Shown piece after piece: positions 44,943 through 57,822 of a stretch of DNA of 64,000 bases. The notes below the pieces were generated by a model. The model had not been told where the DNA came from. It did no database searches and saw only the letters and a list, made by a program, of their open reading frames with translations. Numbering within the stretch: position 1 is the stretch's first letter; every line of letters starts with the position of its first letter. Origin of the DNA: Halomonas chromatireducens (GTDB lineage Bacteria; Pseudomonadota; Gammaproteobacteria; Pseudomonadales; Halomonadaceae); NCBI RefSeq assembly GCF_001545155.1, contig NZ_CP014226.1:3057918-3121917 (forward strand), read 5' to 3'. The position numbers and the translations under genes were made by a program.

Positions 44943-45725
44943 TCAGGCGGAGGGTTCGAGGTTGGGGGCGCTGAGGCTGGTGCCGTTCACCGGCAGGTGG
45001 CCGCCCCAGCCAAAGCGCTCGAACAGGGCCGACATGGGGGCGTCCAGGGCGCAGCTCAAGGTCAGGCGATACGCTTCGAACGGATGATCGAAGGCGAGGC
45101 ACACGGCGGCCAGCAGCAGCCGCGGACACGCCAGCCGCTCCTTGAAGAAGCGGTTGTGGTTGCCCTTGCCGTGCTTGGCGTCGCCGATGATGGGATAGCC
45201 CCGCTGCGACAGGTGGCGGCGTATCTGGTGGCGGCGCCCGGTCACGGGCGATGCCTGCATTAACGAGTAGCGGCTCTGGGGGTAGCGGTCCACCTGCACC
45301 GGCAGCTCGACGCTGTCGAGCCGCCTGACTTCGGTTAGCGCCTCCATGGCCGGCATTTCCGCCTTGGGGCGGGTGCCATCCTCTTCGCGCAGGGGGTAGT
45401 CGAGCCAATCGTGCTCGGGGCCGACGCCGCGAACCACCGCCAGGTAGCGCTTGGTGACCCGGCGCTCGGTAAAGGCGTCCGCGAGCCGGGCTGCCGCCGC
45501 CTTTGACAGGGCGAAGATCATCGCCCCCGAGGTGGGGCGGTCAAGGCGGTGTACCGGATAGACCCGCTGGCCGAGCTGGTCGCGCAGTCGCTGCAGCAGG
45601 AATTCGCGTTCACCTCGGGCCAGGGCAGAGCGATGCACCAGCAGGCCTGCCGGCTTATGCACGGCGACCAGGTGCTCGTCCTGATGGAGAATCGTCAGCG
45701 CTTCCGACATGTCAGCCTGGCTCAT
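44943..45725 (-). CDS. truC: tRNA pseudouridine(65) synthase TruC
   Basis: 260 residues, RluA-type. Catalytic Asp in YPVHRLDRPTSGAMIFAL near residues 55-72, LVAVHKPAGLLVHRS at the N-terminus and RRHQIRRHLSQRGYPIIGD near 165-183. The start may be at 45725 or at the internal ATG (45710). TruC converts U65 of some tRNAs. Confidence 0.92.
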   Translation of the reverse strand: MSQADMSEALTILHQDEHLVAVHKPAGLLVHRSALARGEREFLLQRLRDQLGQRVYPVHRLDRPTSGAMIFALSKAAAARLADAFTERRVTKRYLAVVRGVGPEHDWLDYPLREEDGTRPKAEMPAMEALTEVRRLDSVELPVQVDRYPQSRYSLMQASPVTGRRHQIRRHLSQRGYPIIGDAKHGKGNHNRFFKERLACPRLLLAAVCLAFDHPFEAYRLTLSCALDAPMSALFERFGWGGHLPVNGTSLSAPNLEPSA

Positions 45726-45811
45726 GAAACGGGGTCGCCATTGTCGCCGTCCTGAGAAGCGTTGTCACCTCGATGCTTTTCACCTTGATGCCAGGGCGGT
45801 CGTGCATGTCA

Positions 45812-47110
45812 TCATTCGCTGTCCTGACAGTTGCCCCGTTGAAGGATGCCATGGGCGATGCGTTCAATACCCTGGCGATAGGCAGCCTGCCGGTAGGAAA
45901 TTCCCTCCTTCTCGGCCCGCTCCAGCACCAGCCGCCCCTGAGCTTCGAGCCGCTCGGCCAGGCGCTCGTTGACGGTTTCCTCTGACCAGCGTTCGCCGGT
46001 ACGATTCTGCACCCACTCGTAGTAGCTGACGATGACGCCGCCGGTATTGGCGAGTACGTCCGGCAGGACCGGAATGTCACGCTCGGCGAGAGCCGCCTCG
46101 CCCTTGCTGGTCACGGGGCCATTGGCGATCTCGAGCAAAGCCTTGGCCTTCACCTGGTCCACATTGTCCTCGTGAATCTGATCCTCGAGTGCTGCGAGCA
46201 CCAGCACGTCGACATCCAGTGTCAACAGGTCGTCTCGGTCGAGGTGCTCGGCATCTTCGGCGATACAGACCGATTCATCGCAATAGACGAGGTCATGCAG
46301 ACGTTGGTTCTTGGTCTTCTGCTGCATGATCGGTTCAGGGTCCAGCCCTTCCTCGCTGTAGATGGCGCCTCCCGAGTCGGAAAGGGCCACGATGCGATAG
46401 CCGCGCTCATGGGCCAGCCTGGCGAAGTGGTAGGCGGCATTGCCGAAGCCCTGAATGGCTAGCGTGGTGTCTTCGGGCTTGCGCTGCTCACGCTTGGCCC
46501 ACTGGTCCAGCACATGCAGGGCGCCGCGCCCGGTGGCCGCCACCCGTCCGAGGGAGCCGCCCAGCGCCGGTGGCTTGCCGGTAATCGCGGCCGGCTCCTT
46601 GCCGCGCACGAGGTGGTCGTACTCGTCGGCCATCCAGCCCATCACCGTGGCGTTGGTGTTGACGTCCGGTGCGGGGATGTCACGGCGGGGGCCCATTACA
46701 TCGGCAATGGCACGAATATAGCCCCGCGCCAGCCGTTCAAGCTCGAGACGAGAGAGCTGCTTGGGGTCGACCTTGACCCCGCCCTTGCCGCCACCATAGG
46801 GCAGGTCGACGACGGCACATTTCACCGCCATCCAGAAGCTCAGCGTGGTTACCTCCAATTGATCGACGTCGGGGTGGAAGCGAATGCCACCCTTGGCCGG
46901 GCCCAGCGTGGTGTCATATTGGACACGCCAGCCGGGAAAGACGCGCAGCCGGCCGTCATCCATGCGCACTGACACGCTCACCTGTAGTGCAAGACTGGGT
47001 TGCATCAGGCGCTCGATGACGTCGTCATGGACGTCCAGCGCCTGGAAGACGTCCTCCAGGCGCGAGCGGGCATCGTCGAAGAGATTGGCATGATCCATTT
47101 GCCGTGACAT
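45812..47110 (-). CDS. Glutamate dehydrogenase (Glu/Leu/Phe/Val family)
   Basis: 432 residues; the ATG at 47110 is chosen because GGAGG lies six bases upstream, whereas the ATG at 47116 touches it. Motifs: GPAKGGIRFHP, catalytic Lys in PYGGGKGGVKVDP near residue 104, APDVNT, and the Rossmann IQGFGNAAYHFA near 213. It converts glutamate to 2-oxoglutarate and ammonia, or the reverse; cofactor not decided by sequence. Confidence 0.94.
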   Translation of the reverse strand: MSRQMDHANLFDDARSRLEDVFQALDVHDDVIERLMQPSLALQVSVSVRMDDGRLRVFPGWRVQYDTTLGPAKGGIRFHPDVDQLEVTTLSFWMAVKCAVVDLPYGGGKGGVKVDPKQLSRLELERLARGYIRAIADVMGPRRDIPAPDVNTNATVMGWMADEYDHLVRGKEPAAITGKPPALGGSLGRVAATGRGALHVLDQWAKREQRKPEDTTLAIQGFGNAAYHFARLAHERGYRIVALSDSGGAIYSEEGLDPEPIMQQKTKNQRLHDLVYCDESVCIAEDAEHLDRDDLLTLDVDVLVLAALEDQIHEDNVDQVKAKALLEIANGPVTSKGEAALAERDIPVLPDVLANTGGVIVSYYEWVQNRTGERWSEETVNERLAERLEAQGRLVLERAEKEGISYRQAAYRQGIERIAHGILQRGNCQDSE

Positions 47111-47212
47111 CGTCATCCTCCATTGGTGCGTCTGGATAGTGGCTGATACAGCAAAGCGTAGCAGCCACTCGCCCCGACAGGGAGGATGAGGCAGTCATCA
47201 TGCAGCCGGGGG

Positions 47213-48055
47213 CTATTCGGCGCTCAGGCTCAGTACATAAGCGCCGCTGTCGCGGTTGTTGAAGCCGCGTGCAATGGCGCGGTACTCGCCGGGCTCCAGG
47301 TGGGCCTCGATACGGGCATCAAGGTTGTTGCCGCCGTCGTCGTCGCTCAGGAAAAGCCCTTCCCCCTCCAGCTCCAGGAAAGCATCCAGGTCGCTGGACA
47401 TCATGTCCAGGCGGTAGATGCCGGCTTCATCCAGTCGAAAGGTGTATGCGTCTCGGGCTCCCGCTTCCAGCCAGGCTTCGATGGGCTGGCCGATGGGCAG
47501 TTGGCCGTCATCAGGGAGCTCGTCGAGTTCCACTGCGGTGGCCTTGAGCTCGAACAGTCCACTGCCGCTGAAGGCGTGGCCGCGGGCGATAACGGTGTAG
47601 CTGCCCGGTCCCAGGTTGTAGCGGATGCGCGCATTGAGCCCTTCGCCGCCGTCGTCGTCGCTGGTGGAGACCCCCTCGCCGTGCAGTTCGAGAAAGGCAT
47701 CGAAGTCGTCGGAAAGCATGTCGATGGTGACGAAGACAGGGGCTTCGAGGATCAACTGGTATTCCAGCGCTTCGCCACTGAGCCAGCCTTGAAGCGGCTC
47801 GTCGATCGCCAGTTCACCACTGTTGCGCAGGGAAGCGCCGTCGGCGAGCTCATGAGGCTCAACGGTAAGGGTGTAGAGGCCGCTCTCCTGCCCATAGGCG
47901 GTGCGGGCGGTGAGCTGGTATTCGCCGGGTTCGAGGAAGTCGGCGATCCGGGCGTCCAGATTGCCTGCGCTGTCGTCATCCTCGCGGTCCAGTAGAACAG
48001 CACCGGGCCCAGCGACAGCTGCAGGGTAGGGGAAGTCGACATGACGTATCTGCTC
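47213..48055 (-). pseudogene. PPC-domain repeat protein, 5'-truncated and probably frameshifted
   Basis: Reading from 48055 to the stop at 47213 gives about 280 residues with three beta-rich units of the pre-peptidase C-terminal type; each has an Asp-rich loop (DREDDSAGNLDARI, SDDDGGEGLNARI, SDDDGGNNLDARI) followed by L-PG-Y. No signal peptide or start is found. At the first unit the homology slips frame near 48005 (LQLSLGP in one frame, GAVLLDRED in the next). The 5' part is lost at the junction with cinA. Likely an extracellular or periplasmic protein in intact form. Confidence 0.65.
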
Positions 48056-48196
48056 CTATTTCCAGCGGGGTTCGTAGGCGCCCAGGGTGGTGGTGGCACC
48101 TTCGGAGACCTCGACATGGCGATCACTCCTCGCCCCCGTAGCGTGCCCGGTCCGCTGGCCTTCAAGTCGCTGACTCGCTCGCCGCTGGTCTTCATC

Positions 48197-48319
48197 GCCC
48201 CCGCCGGTGCAGGACTCGGCAGCGGTAACGCTCAAGCCATGTTCCCGGCAGCGGCGTCCCAGGCGCTCGGCAAGGGTGATCAGGTCGAGATTGGCCAGGC
48301 TGGCCGCACGATGAGCCAT
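48197..48319 (-). pseudogene. cinA: cinA/pncC 5' fragment
   Basis: [20 protein letters not shown] at the N-terminus leads to LSVTAAESCTGGG, the start of the CinA C-terminal (nicotinamide-nucleotide amidase) domain. Homology ends exactly after ESCTGGG at about 48200, where GIAEAIT or similar is expected. The frame continues to a stop at 48056 in unrelated sequence. It is divergent from mutS, as cinA is in related gammaproteobacteria. Start at 48319 has AAGGAG upstream. Confidence 0.8.
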
Positions 48320-48474
48320 GGTATCGCTCCTTCAAGAGTGGTGGCCGGCCCCTGACGCCGGCCGCGCGCAGGGATAGACTTTTGCGTACAATAGCGCCTT
48401 TGTCTGCGATATGCAGGCCGTGGCACCATCGCCGCGTCAGAGATCCGGAACCGACCGCTCAGCACAGGACCACC

Positions 48475-51051
48475 ATGTCACAGGCCAGCGCCCAGCATAC
48501 GCCCATGATGACCCAATATCTCAGGATCAAGCGCGAGCATCCGGAGGTGCTGCTCTTCTACCGAATGGGCGATTTCTACGAGCTGTTCTTCGACGACGCC
48601 AAGCGCGCCGCGGCGCTGCTGGACATAACCCTGACCCAGCGCGGCCAGTCAGCGGGCAAGCCGATTCCCATGGCCGGGGTGCCCTACCATAGCGCCGAAG
48701 GCTACCTCGCCCGCCTGGTCAAGGCCGGCGAGTCGGTGGCCATCTGCGAGCAGTTCGGCGACCCGGCCACCAGCAAGGGTCCGGTCGAGCGCAAGGTGGT
48801 GCGAATCGTCACCCCCGGGACCCTCTACGACGAGGCGCTGCTCGATGCCCGCCGCGACAACCTGCTGGTGGCCGTACATCCGCTGGGTATCTGCTGGGGG
48901 CTGGCCTGGCTGGAACTCTCCAGCGGCCGCTTCAGCGTGCTCGAAGTGGAAGGCGAGAGCGAGATGCTGGCCGAGCTCCAGCGCCTCGACCCCGCCGAAC
49001 TGCTGGTGCCGGAGAGCCTGACCCTGCCACCGGCCCTGGACGGGCGCCGCGGCCTGCGCCGCCAGAGCGACTGGCTGTTCGACCACGACGGCGCCACCCG
49101 CACCCTGTGCGACCAGTTCCAGTGCCAGGACCTGCGCGGCTTCGGCTGCGCCCATCTCGAGGCCGCCATCACCGCCGCCGGCGTGCTGATCGAATACGCC
49201 CGTGACACCCAGCGCTCGCGCCTGCCCCATGTCACCGCGCTGGGCGTGGAGAGCCGGGACGATGCCGTGGTGATCGATGCCGCCAGCCGGCGCAACCTGG
49301 AAATCGATACCAACCTCGGCGGCACCGCCGACAACACCCTGGCCAGCGTACTCGATACCTCCGCCACCGCCATGGGGTCGCGACTGCTCAAGCGCTGGCT
49401 CAACCGTCCGCTGCGGGACCGCGCCCTGGTCCAGAATCGCCAGGCGGCGGTCGCCCTGCTGCTCGACCAGGAGGCCTTCGTCACGCTGCGCGAGCTGCTC
49501 AAGGCCATCGGCGACGTGGAGCGCATCCTGGCCCGGGTGGCACTCTACAGCGCCCGGCCCCGGGACCTCGCCCGGCTGCGTGACGCCCTGCTCGCGCTCC
49601 CGGCGCTGCAGCAGGAGCTGAGTGCCTTCAGCGACGGCACCGCCCTGGACGATCTTCAGCACCATATCCGCCCCTATCCCGAACTGGCCGACACCCTGAG
49701 CCGCGGGCTGATGGACAACCCGCCGGTGGTGATCCGTGATGGCGGCGTGATCCGCGAGGGCTACGACGCCGAACTCGACGAGTACCGCGGCCTGGCCGAA
49801 CACGCCGGCGACTACCTGATCAAGCTGGAACTCCGGGAGCGCGAGCGCACCGGCCTGCCCGGCCTCAAGGTGGGCTACAACCGGGTACACGGCTACTATA
49901 TCGAGATCCCCCGCGCCCAGGCCCAGGACGCCCCGGTCGACTATGTCCGCCGCCAGACGCTGAAGAATGCCGAGCGCTTCATCATTCCCGAACTCAAGGA
50001 GTTCGAGGACAAGGCGCTGTCGGCCAAGTCCCGCGCCCTGGCCCGGGAGAAGCTGCTCTACGAGAGCCTGCTCGATGCGCTCAACGCCGAGTTGGGCGCG
50101 CTGCAGGCCACCGGCCAGGCACTGGCGTCGCTGGATGTGCTGGCCACCTTTGCCGAGCGCGCCCAGGCGCTCGGCTTCGAGCGCCCACAGCTGCTCGACA
50201 CCCCCGGCATCGAGATCCGCGGCGGCCGGCACCCGGTCGTGGAGCAGGTCAGCGACACCCCCTTCGTGCCCAACGACCTGGTCATGGACGACAGCCGCAG
50301 GATGCTGGTCATCACCGGCCCCAACATGGGCGGCAAGTCCACCTACATGCGCCAGGCGGCACTGATCACCCTGCTGGCCCATACCGGCAGCTTCGTCCCC
50401 GCCGATGCGGCCCGCGTCGGCCCCGTGGACCGCATCTTTACCCGCATCGGCTCCAGCGACGATCTCGCCGGGGGCCGCTCGACCTTCATGGTGGAGATGA
50501 CCGAGACCGCCAGCATCCTGCACAATGCCACCGAGCAGAGCCTGGTGCTGATGGACGAAATCGGGCGGGGCACCAGCACCTTCGACGGCCTGTCGCTGGC
50601 CTGGGCCAGCGCCGAGCACCTGACCCGGAGCCGGGCCTTCACGCTGTTCGCCACCCACTACTTCGAGATGACCGCCCTGGCCGAGCAGGCCGAAGGGGTG
50701 GCCAATGTCCACCTCACCGCCGCCGAGCACAGGGACGGCATCGTCTTCATGCACCGGGTGGAAGACGGACCCGCCAGCCAGAGCTACGGCCTCCAGGTGG
50801 CCCAACTGGCCGGCGTCCCCCAGGGAGTGATCGCCCGGGCTCGGGAGAAGCTGGCACAGCTGGAGCAGCAGGAGGTCGACCAGGGCAGCCGCCTGCCACT
50901 GCGCAGCAACGGCGAGCCGGCCCCGCTGCAGACCGACCTGTTCGCCACGGCACCGCACCCGCTGCTCGAGGCGCTGGCGGGGCTGGACCCCGATGCGCTG
51001 ACCCCGCGGCAGGCGCTGGAGTTACTCTATGAATGGCGCGAACGCGTCTAG
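48475..51051 (+). CDS. mutS: DNA mismatch repair protein MutS
   Basis: 858 residues from [16 protein letters not shown]. Mismatch-binding Phe-x-Glu in [13 protein letters not shown] near residues 35-47, connector, lever and clamp domains, Walker [16 protein letters not shown] near 614-628, Walker [17 protein letters not shown] and the late conserved FATHYFEMT. The stop TAG is formed at the very edge of an inverted-repeat element (51051-51192), so the original C-terminus may have been slightly longer. Confidence 0.97.
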   Translation: MSQASAQHTPMMTQYLRIKREHPEVLLFYRMGDFYELFFDDAKRAAALLDITLTQRGQSAGKPIPMAGVPYHSAEGYLARLVKAGESVAICEQFGDPATSKGPVERKVVRIVTPGTLYDEALLDARRDNLLVAVHPLGICWGLAWLELSSGRFSVLEVEGESEMLAELQRLDPAELLVPESLTLPPALDGRRGLRRQSDWLFDHDGATRTLCDQFQCQDLRGFGCAHLEAAITAAGVLIEYARDTQRSRLPHVTALGVESRDDAVVIDAASRRNLEIDTNLGGTADNTLASVLDTSATAMGSRLLKRWLNRPLRDRALVQNRQAAVALLLDQEAFVTLRELLKAIGDVERILARVALYSARPRDLARLRDALLALPALQQELSAFSDGTALDDLQHHIRPYPELADTLSRGLMDNPPVVIRDGGVIREGYDAELDEYRGLAEHAGDYLIKLELRERERTGLPGLKVGYNRVHGYYIEIPRAQAQDAPVDYVRRQTLKNAERFIIPELKEFEDKALSAKSRALAREKLLYESLLDALNAELGALQATGQALASLDVLATFAERAQALGFERPQLLDTPGIEIRGGRHPVVEQVSDTPFVPNDLVMDDSRRMLVITGPNMGGKSTYMRQAALITLLAHTGSFVPADAARVGPVDRIFTRIGSSDDLAGGRSTFMVEMTETASILHNATEQSLVLMDEIGRGTSTFDGLSLAWASAEHLTRSRAFTLFATHYFEMTALAEQAEGVANVHLTAAEHRDGIVFMHRVEDGPASQSYGLQVAQLAGVPQGVIARAREKLAQLEQQEVDQGSRLPLRSNGEPAPLQTDLFATAPHPLLEALAGLDPDALTPRQALELLYEWRERV

Positions 51052-51192
51052 GAAACACTGCACAAATGACTGTGCGAGCGAATCACTTCGTTACGCGGTG
51101 CTCGGAATCCTCACATATACCCCATATGCTCCGGTTCCTGTGCTCCGTGCGCCTTGTGCTTCATCTCGCTCGTCGATTTGTTCAGCATTTCC
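51051..51192. mobile_element. MITE-like element with imperfect terminal inverted repeats
   Basis: 142 bases. Left end GGAAACACTGCACAAAT and the complement of the right end, GGAAATGCTGAACAAAT, match at 14 of 17 positions. CTA occurs directly outside both ends (CTA-GGAAAC and TTTCC-CTA), a plausible target duplication. There is no transposase gene. The element supplies the G of the mutS stop codon. From memory, similar short repeats occur in many gammaproteobacterial genomes, but I cannot search here. Confidence 0.6.
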
Positions 51193-51355
51193 CTAGCCGG
51201 CTTGCCCCCGCGGTGGCGCATGACTAGAATGAAGCGTTTATCCGAAAGCAGATTATATAAACGGATTTTTTTATAACCATCAGGCCTATCGGCCTGATGC
51301 TCAATCATCACCAGACCGGGCACCGCACACCCCGGCCCCGAGGAGGGAGACAGGC

Positions 51356-51679
51356 ATGACATTTGTCGTCACCGAGAACTGCATCAAGTGCAAGTACACC
51401 GACTGTGTCGAAGTCTGCCCGGTGGACTGTTTCTATGAAGGTCCTAACTTCCTGGTCATCCACCCGGACGAATGCATTGACTGCGCCCTGTGCGAACCGG
51501 AGTGCCCGGCGGAGGCCATCTTCGCCGAGGACGAGTTGCCGGAGGGGCAGGAGGAGTTCATCGCCATCAACGCCGAGCTCTCAGAGGTCTGGCCCAACAT
51601 TGCCGAGAAGAAAGACCCGCCCGCCGATGCCGAAGAGTGGGATGGCAAGCCGGGTAAGTTGCAGCATCTGGAACGCTGA
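51356..51679 (+). CDS. fdxA: 7Fe ferredoxin FdxA
   Basis: 107 residues. Azotobacter FdI-type arrangement: [16 protein letters not shown] (residues 9-24) supplying ligands for a [3Fe-4S] and a [4Fe-4S] cluster and [12 protein letters not shown] near 39-50. The C-terminal extension ([16 protein letters not shown]) is typical. Start preceded by GAGGAGGGAGA. It ends at a bidirectional terminator (51703-51735). Confidence 0.95.
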   Translation: MTFVVTENCIKCKYTDCVEVCPVDCFYEGPNFLVIHPDECIDCALCEPECPAEAIFAEDELPEGQEEFIAINAELSEVWPNIAEKKDPPADAEEWDGKPGKLQHLER

Positions 51680-51702
51680 TTCGAGTGCATCGAGCGAACA
51701 AG

Positions 51703-51735
51703 AAAACGCCGGACGTTGATAACGTCCGGCGTTTT
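51703..51735. terminator. Bidirectional terminator after fdxA
   Basis: AAAA-CGCCGGACGTT, loop GAT, AACGTCCGGCG-TTTT: an 11-base perfect stem with A-run before and T-run after. Serves fdxA and may also stop minus-strand transcripts from the RNA at 51771-51996. Confidence 0.92.
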
Positions 51736-51770
51736 GCCTTCATGTGTCATGCATATTCAAGCATCATGCA

Positions 51771-51996
51771 CAGCTGAAAGGCGACCCTCAGGCCGCCCGG
51801 CTCCCAGCTCATCCTTGGACGGATCCCTCCGTCCGAATTCCTTTTGGTAACGTCCCTGCCCGGTAGCCACATCCTGTCGCACCTGGCGCACCATCTTTTA
51901 ACGCATCCCGTTTTGCATCCTGCCGGAGAGCCATCCCGCTCTCTCTTGTCCCACATGCATTGTGGCATTTCCCCAGATCAGCGCAACTCCCGCCCA
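51771..51996 (-). ncRNA. CsrB/RsmZ-like CsrA-sequestering small RNA
   Basis: The minus-strand transcript carries at least eight GGA motifs, most in hairpin loops: GAGAGC-GGGATG-GCTCTC, ACG-GGATG-CGT, ACA-GGA-TGT and the seven-base stem GGACGGA-GGGA-TCCGTCC, plus GCAGGATGC, CAGGGACG, AAGGATGAG and CTGGGAGC. A -35 TTGGGA (52026-52031) and -10 TAGGAT (52003-52008), 17 bases apart, precede it. A GC-rich stem GGCGGCC/GGTCGCC with TTT closes it near 51772. In pseudomonads rsmZ also lies next to fdxA. The small open frames here lack ribosome-binding sites and are not supported. Confidence 0.78.
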
Positions 51997-52061
51997 CGAA
52001 TGATCCTAACTTTACTTTTGCTTACTCCCAAGAGAAAAATAAAGTGAAAACAGATATATAC

Positions 52062-52090
52062 AAAAAGACCGGCACAAAAATCGCCGGTCT
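52062..52090 (-). terminator. Intrinsic terminator downstream of eno
   Basis: On the minus strand, AGACCGGC / GCCGGTCT (perfect 8-base stem) with loop GATTTTTGT is followed by TTTTTG. It lies 111 bases after the eno stop and upstream of the CsrB-like RNA promoter. 52091-52200 holds no gene. Confidence 0.8.
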
Positions 52091-52200
52091 CCCTGCATGA
52101 AACACAGCGTAGATCGTCGGCACCGTGTAGGCAATTTCCTACAAGCCGTGTAGTCAATGTCGTCGGCCAGCTACTCAATAGTGGGTACTGTCACAACGAT

Positions 52201-53523
<1,323 letters not shown>

Positions 53524-53551
53524 TTATGAATCAGCGTTGAGTGAGTCAGTA

Positions 53552-56103
<2,552 letters not shown>

Positions 56104-56201
56104 TCATGAGGCGCGGCAGGAAGCTGCGCCAGGATGGGACGACAGACTAGCAGATTACGACCAATGGCTCAATTTCGGTCAGGCCAGAGCCCGCGGCTTC
56201 C

Positions 56202-56296
56202 CCGGCGACAGGTCTTCGCGGAGGCGCTGTGAATACATCCCTGTACGCTACAGATTCCTTCCCTGGAATCGGACCTCCGCTTCGACCTGTCCCCGG
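56202..56296. repeat. Inverted-repeat element between pyrG and gltD
   Basis: Arms of 23 bases (56202-56224 and 56274-56296) pair with four mismatches; the left arm starts CCGGCGACAGGTC and ends GCGGAGG. Inside lies a second hairpin GATTCC-TTCCCT-GGAATC (56253-56270). No coding potential. It resembles a short palindromic interspersed element; copy number elsewhere is unknown. Confidence 0.7.
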
Positions 56297-56346
56297 CGCC
56301 GCTCACCATCACGGGTGCTTCGAGCCCCGAGCAGGATGGTATCGAG

Positions 56347-56374
56347 GCTCGTAGCTCGTAGCTCGTGGCTCGTC
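56347..56374. repeat. Tandem heptamer GCTCGTA, four units
   Basis: Units GCTCGTA, GCTCGTA, GCTCGTG, GCTCGTC in direct succession, ending three bases before the gltD stop codon. A simple-sequence tract that could vary in copy number. Confidence 0.85.
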
Positions 56375-56376
56375 GC

Positions 56377-57822
<1,446 letters not shown>

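Noticed and set aside
48041..48355. Plus-strand 104-codon open frame near cinA
   Set aside because: Crosses the cinA/PPC junction on the opposite strand with no homology or start signal.
48649..50958. Long minus-strand open frame opposite mutS
   Set aside because: Antisense shadow of mutS with Gly/His/Gln-rich composition and no ribosome-binding site.
51747..51997. Small minus-strand open frames of 60-73 codons
   Set aside because: No ribosome-binding site or recognisable homology, and the same sequence forms GGA-loop hairpins of a CsrB/RsmZ-like RNA.
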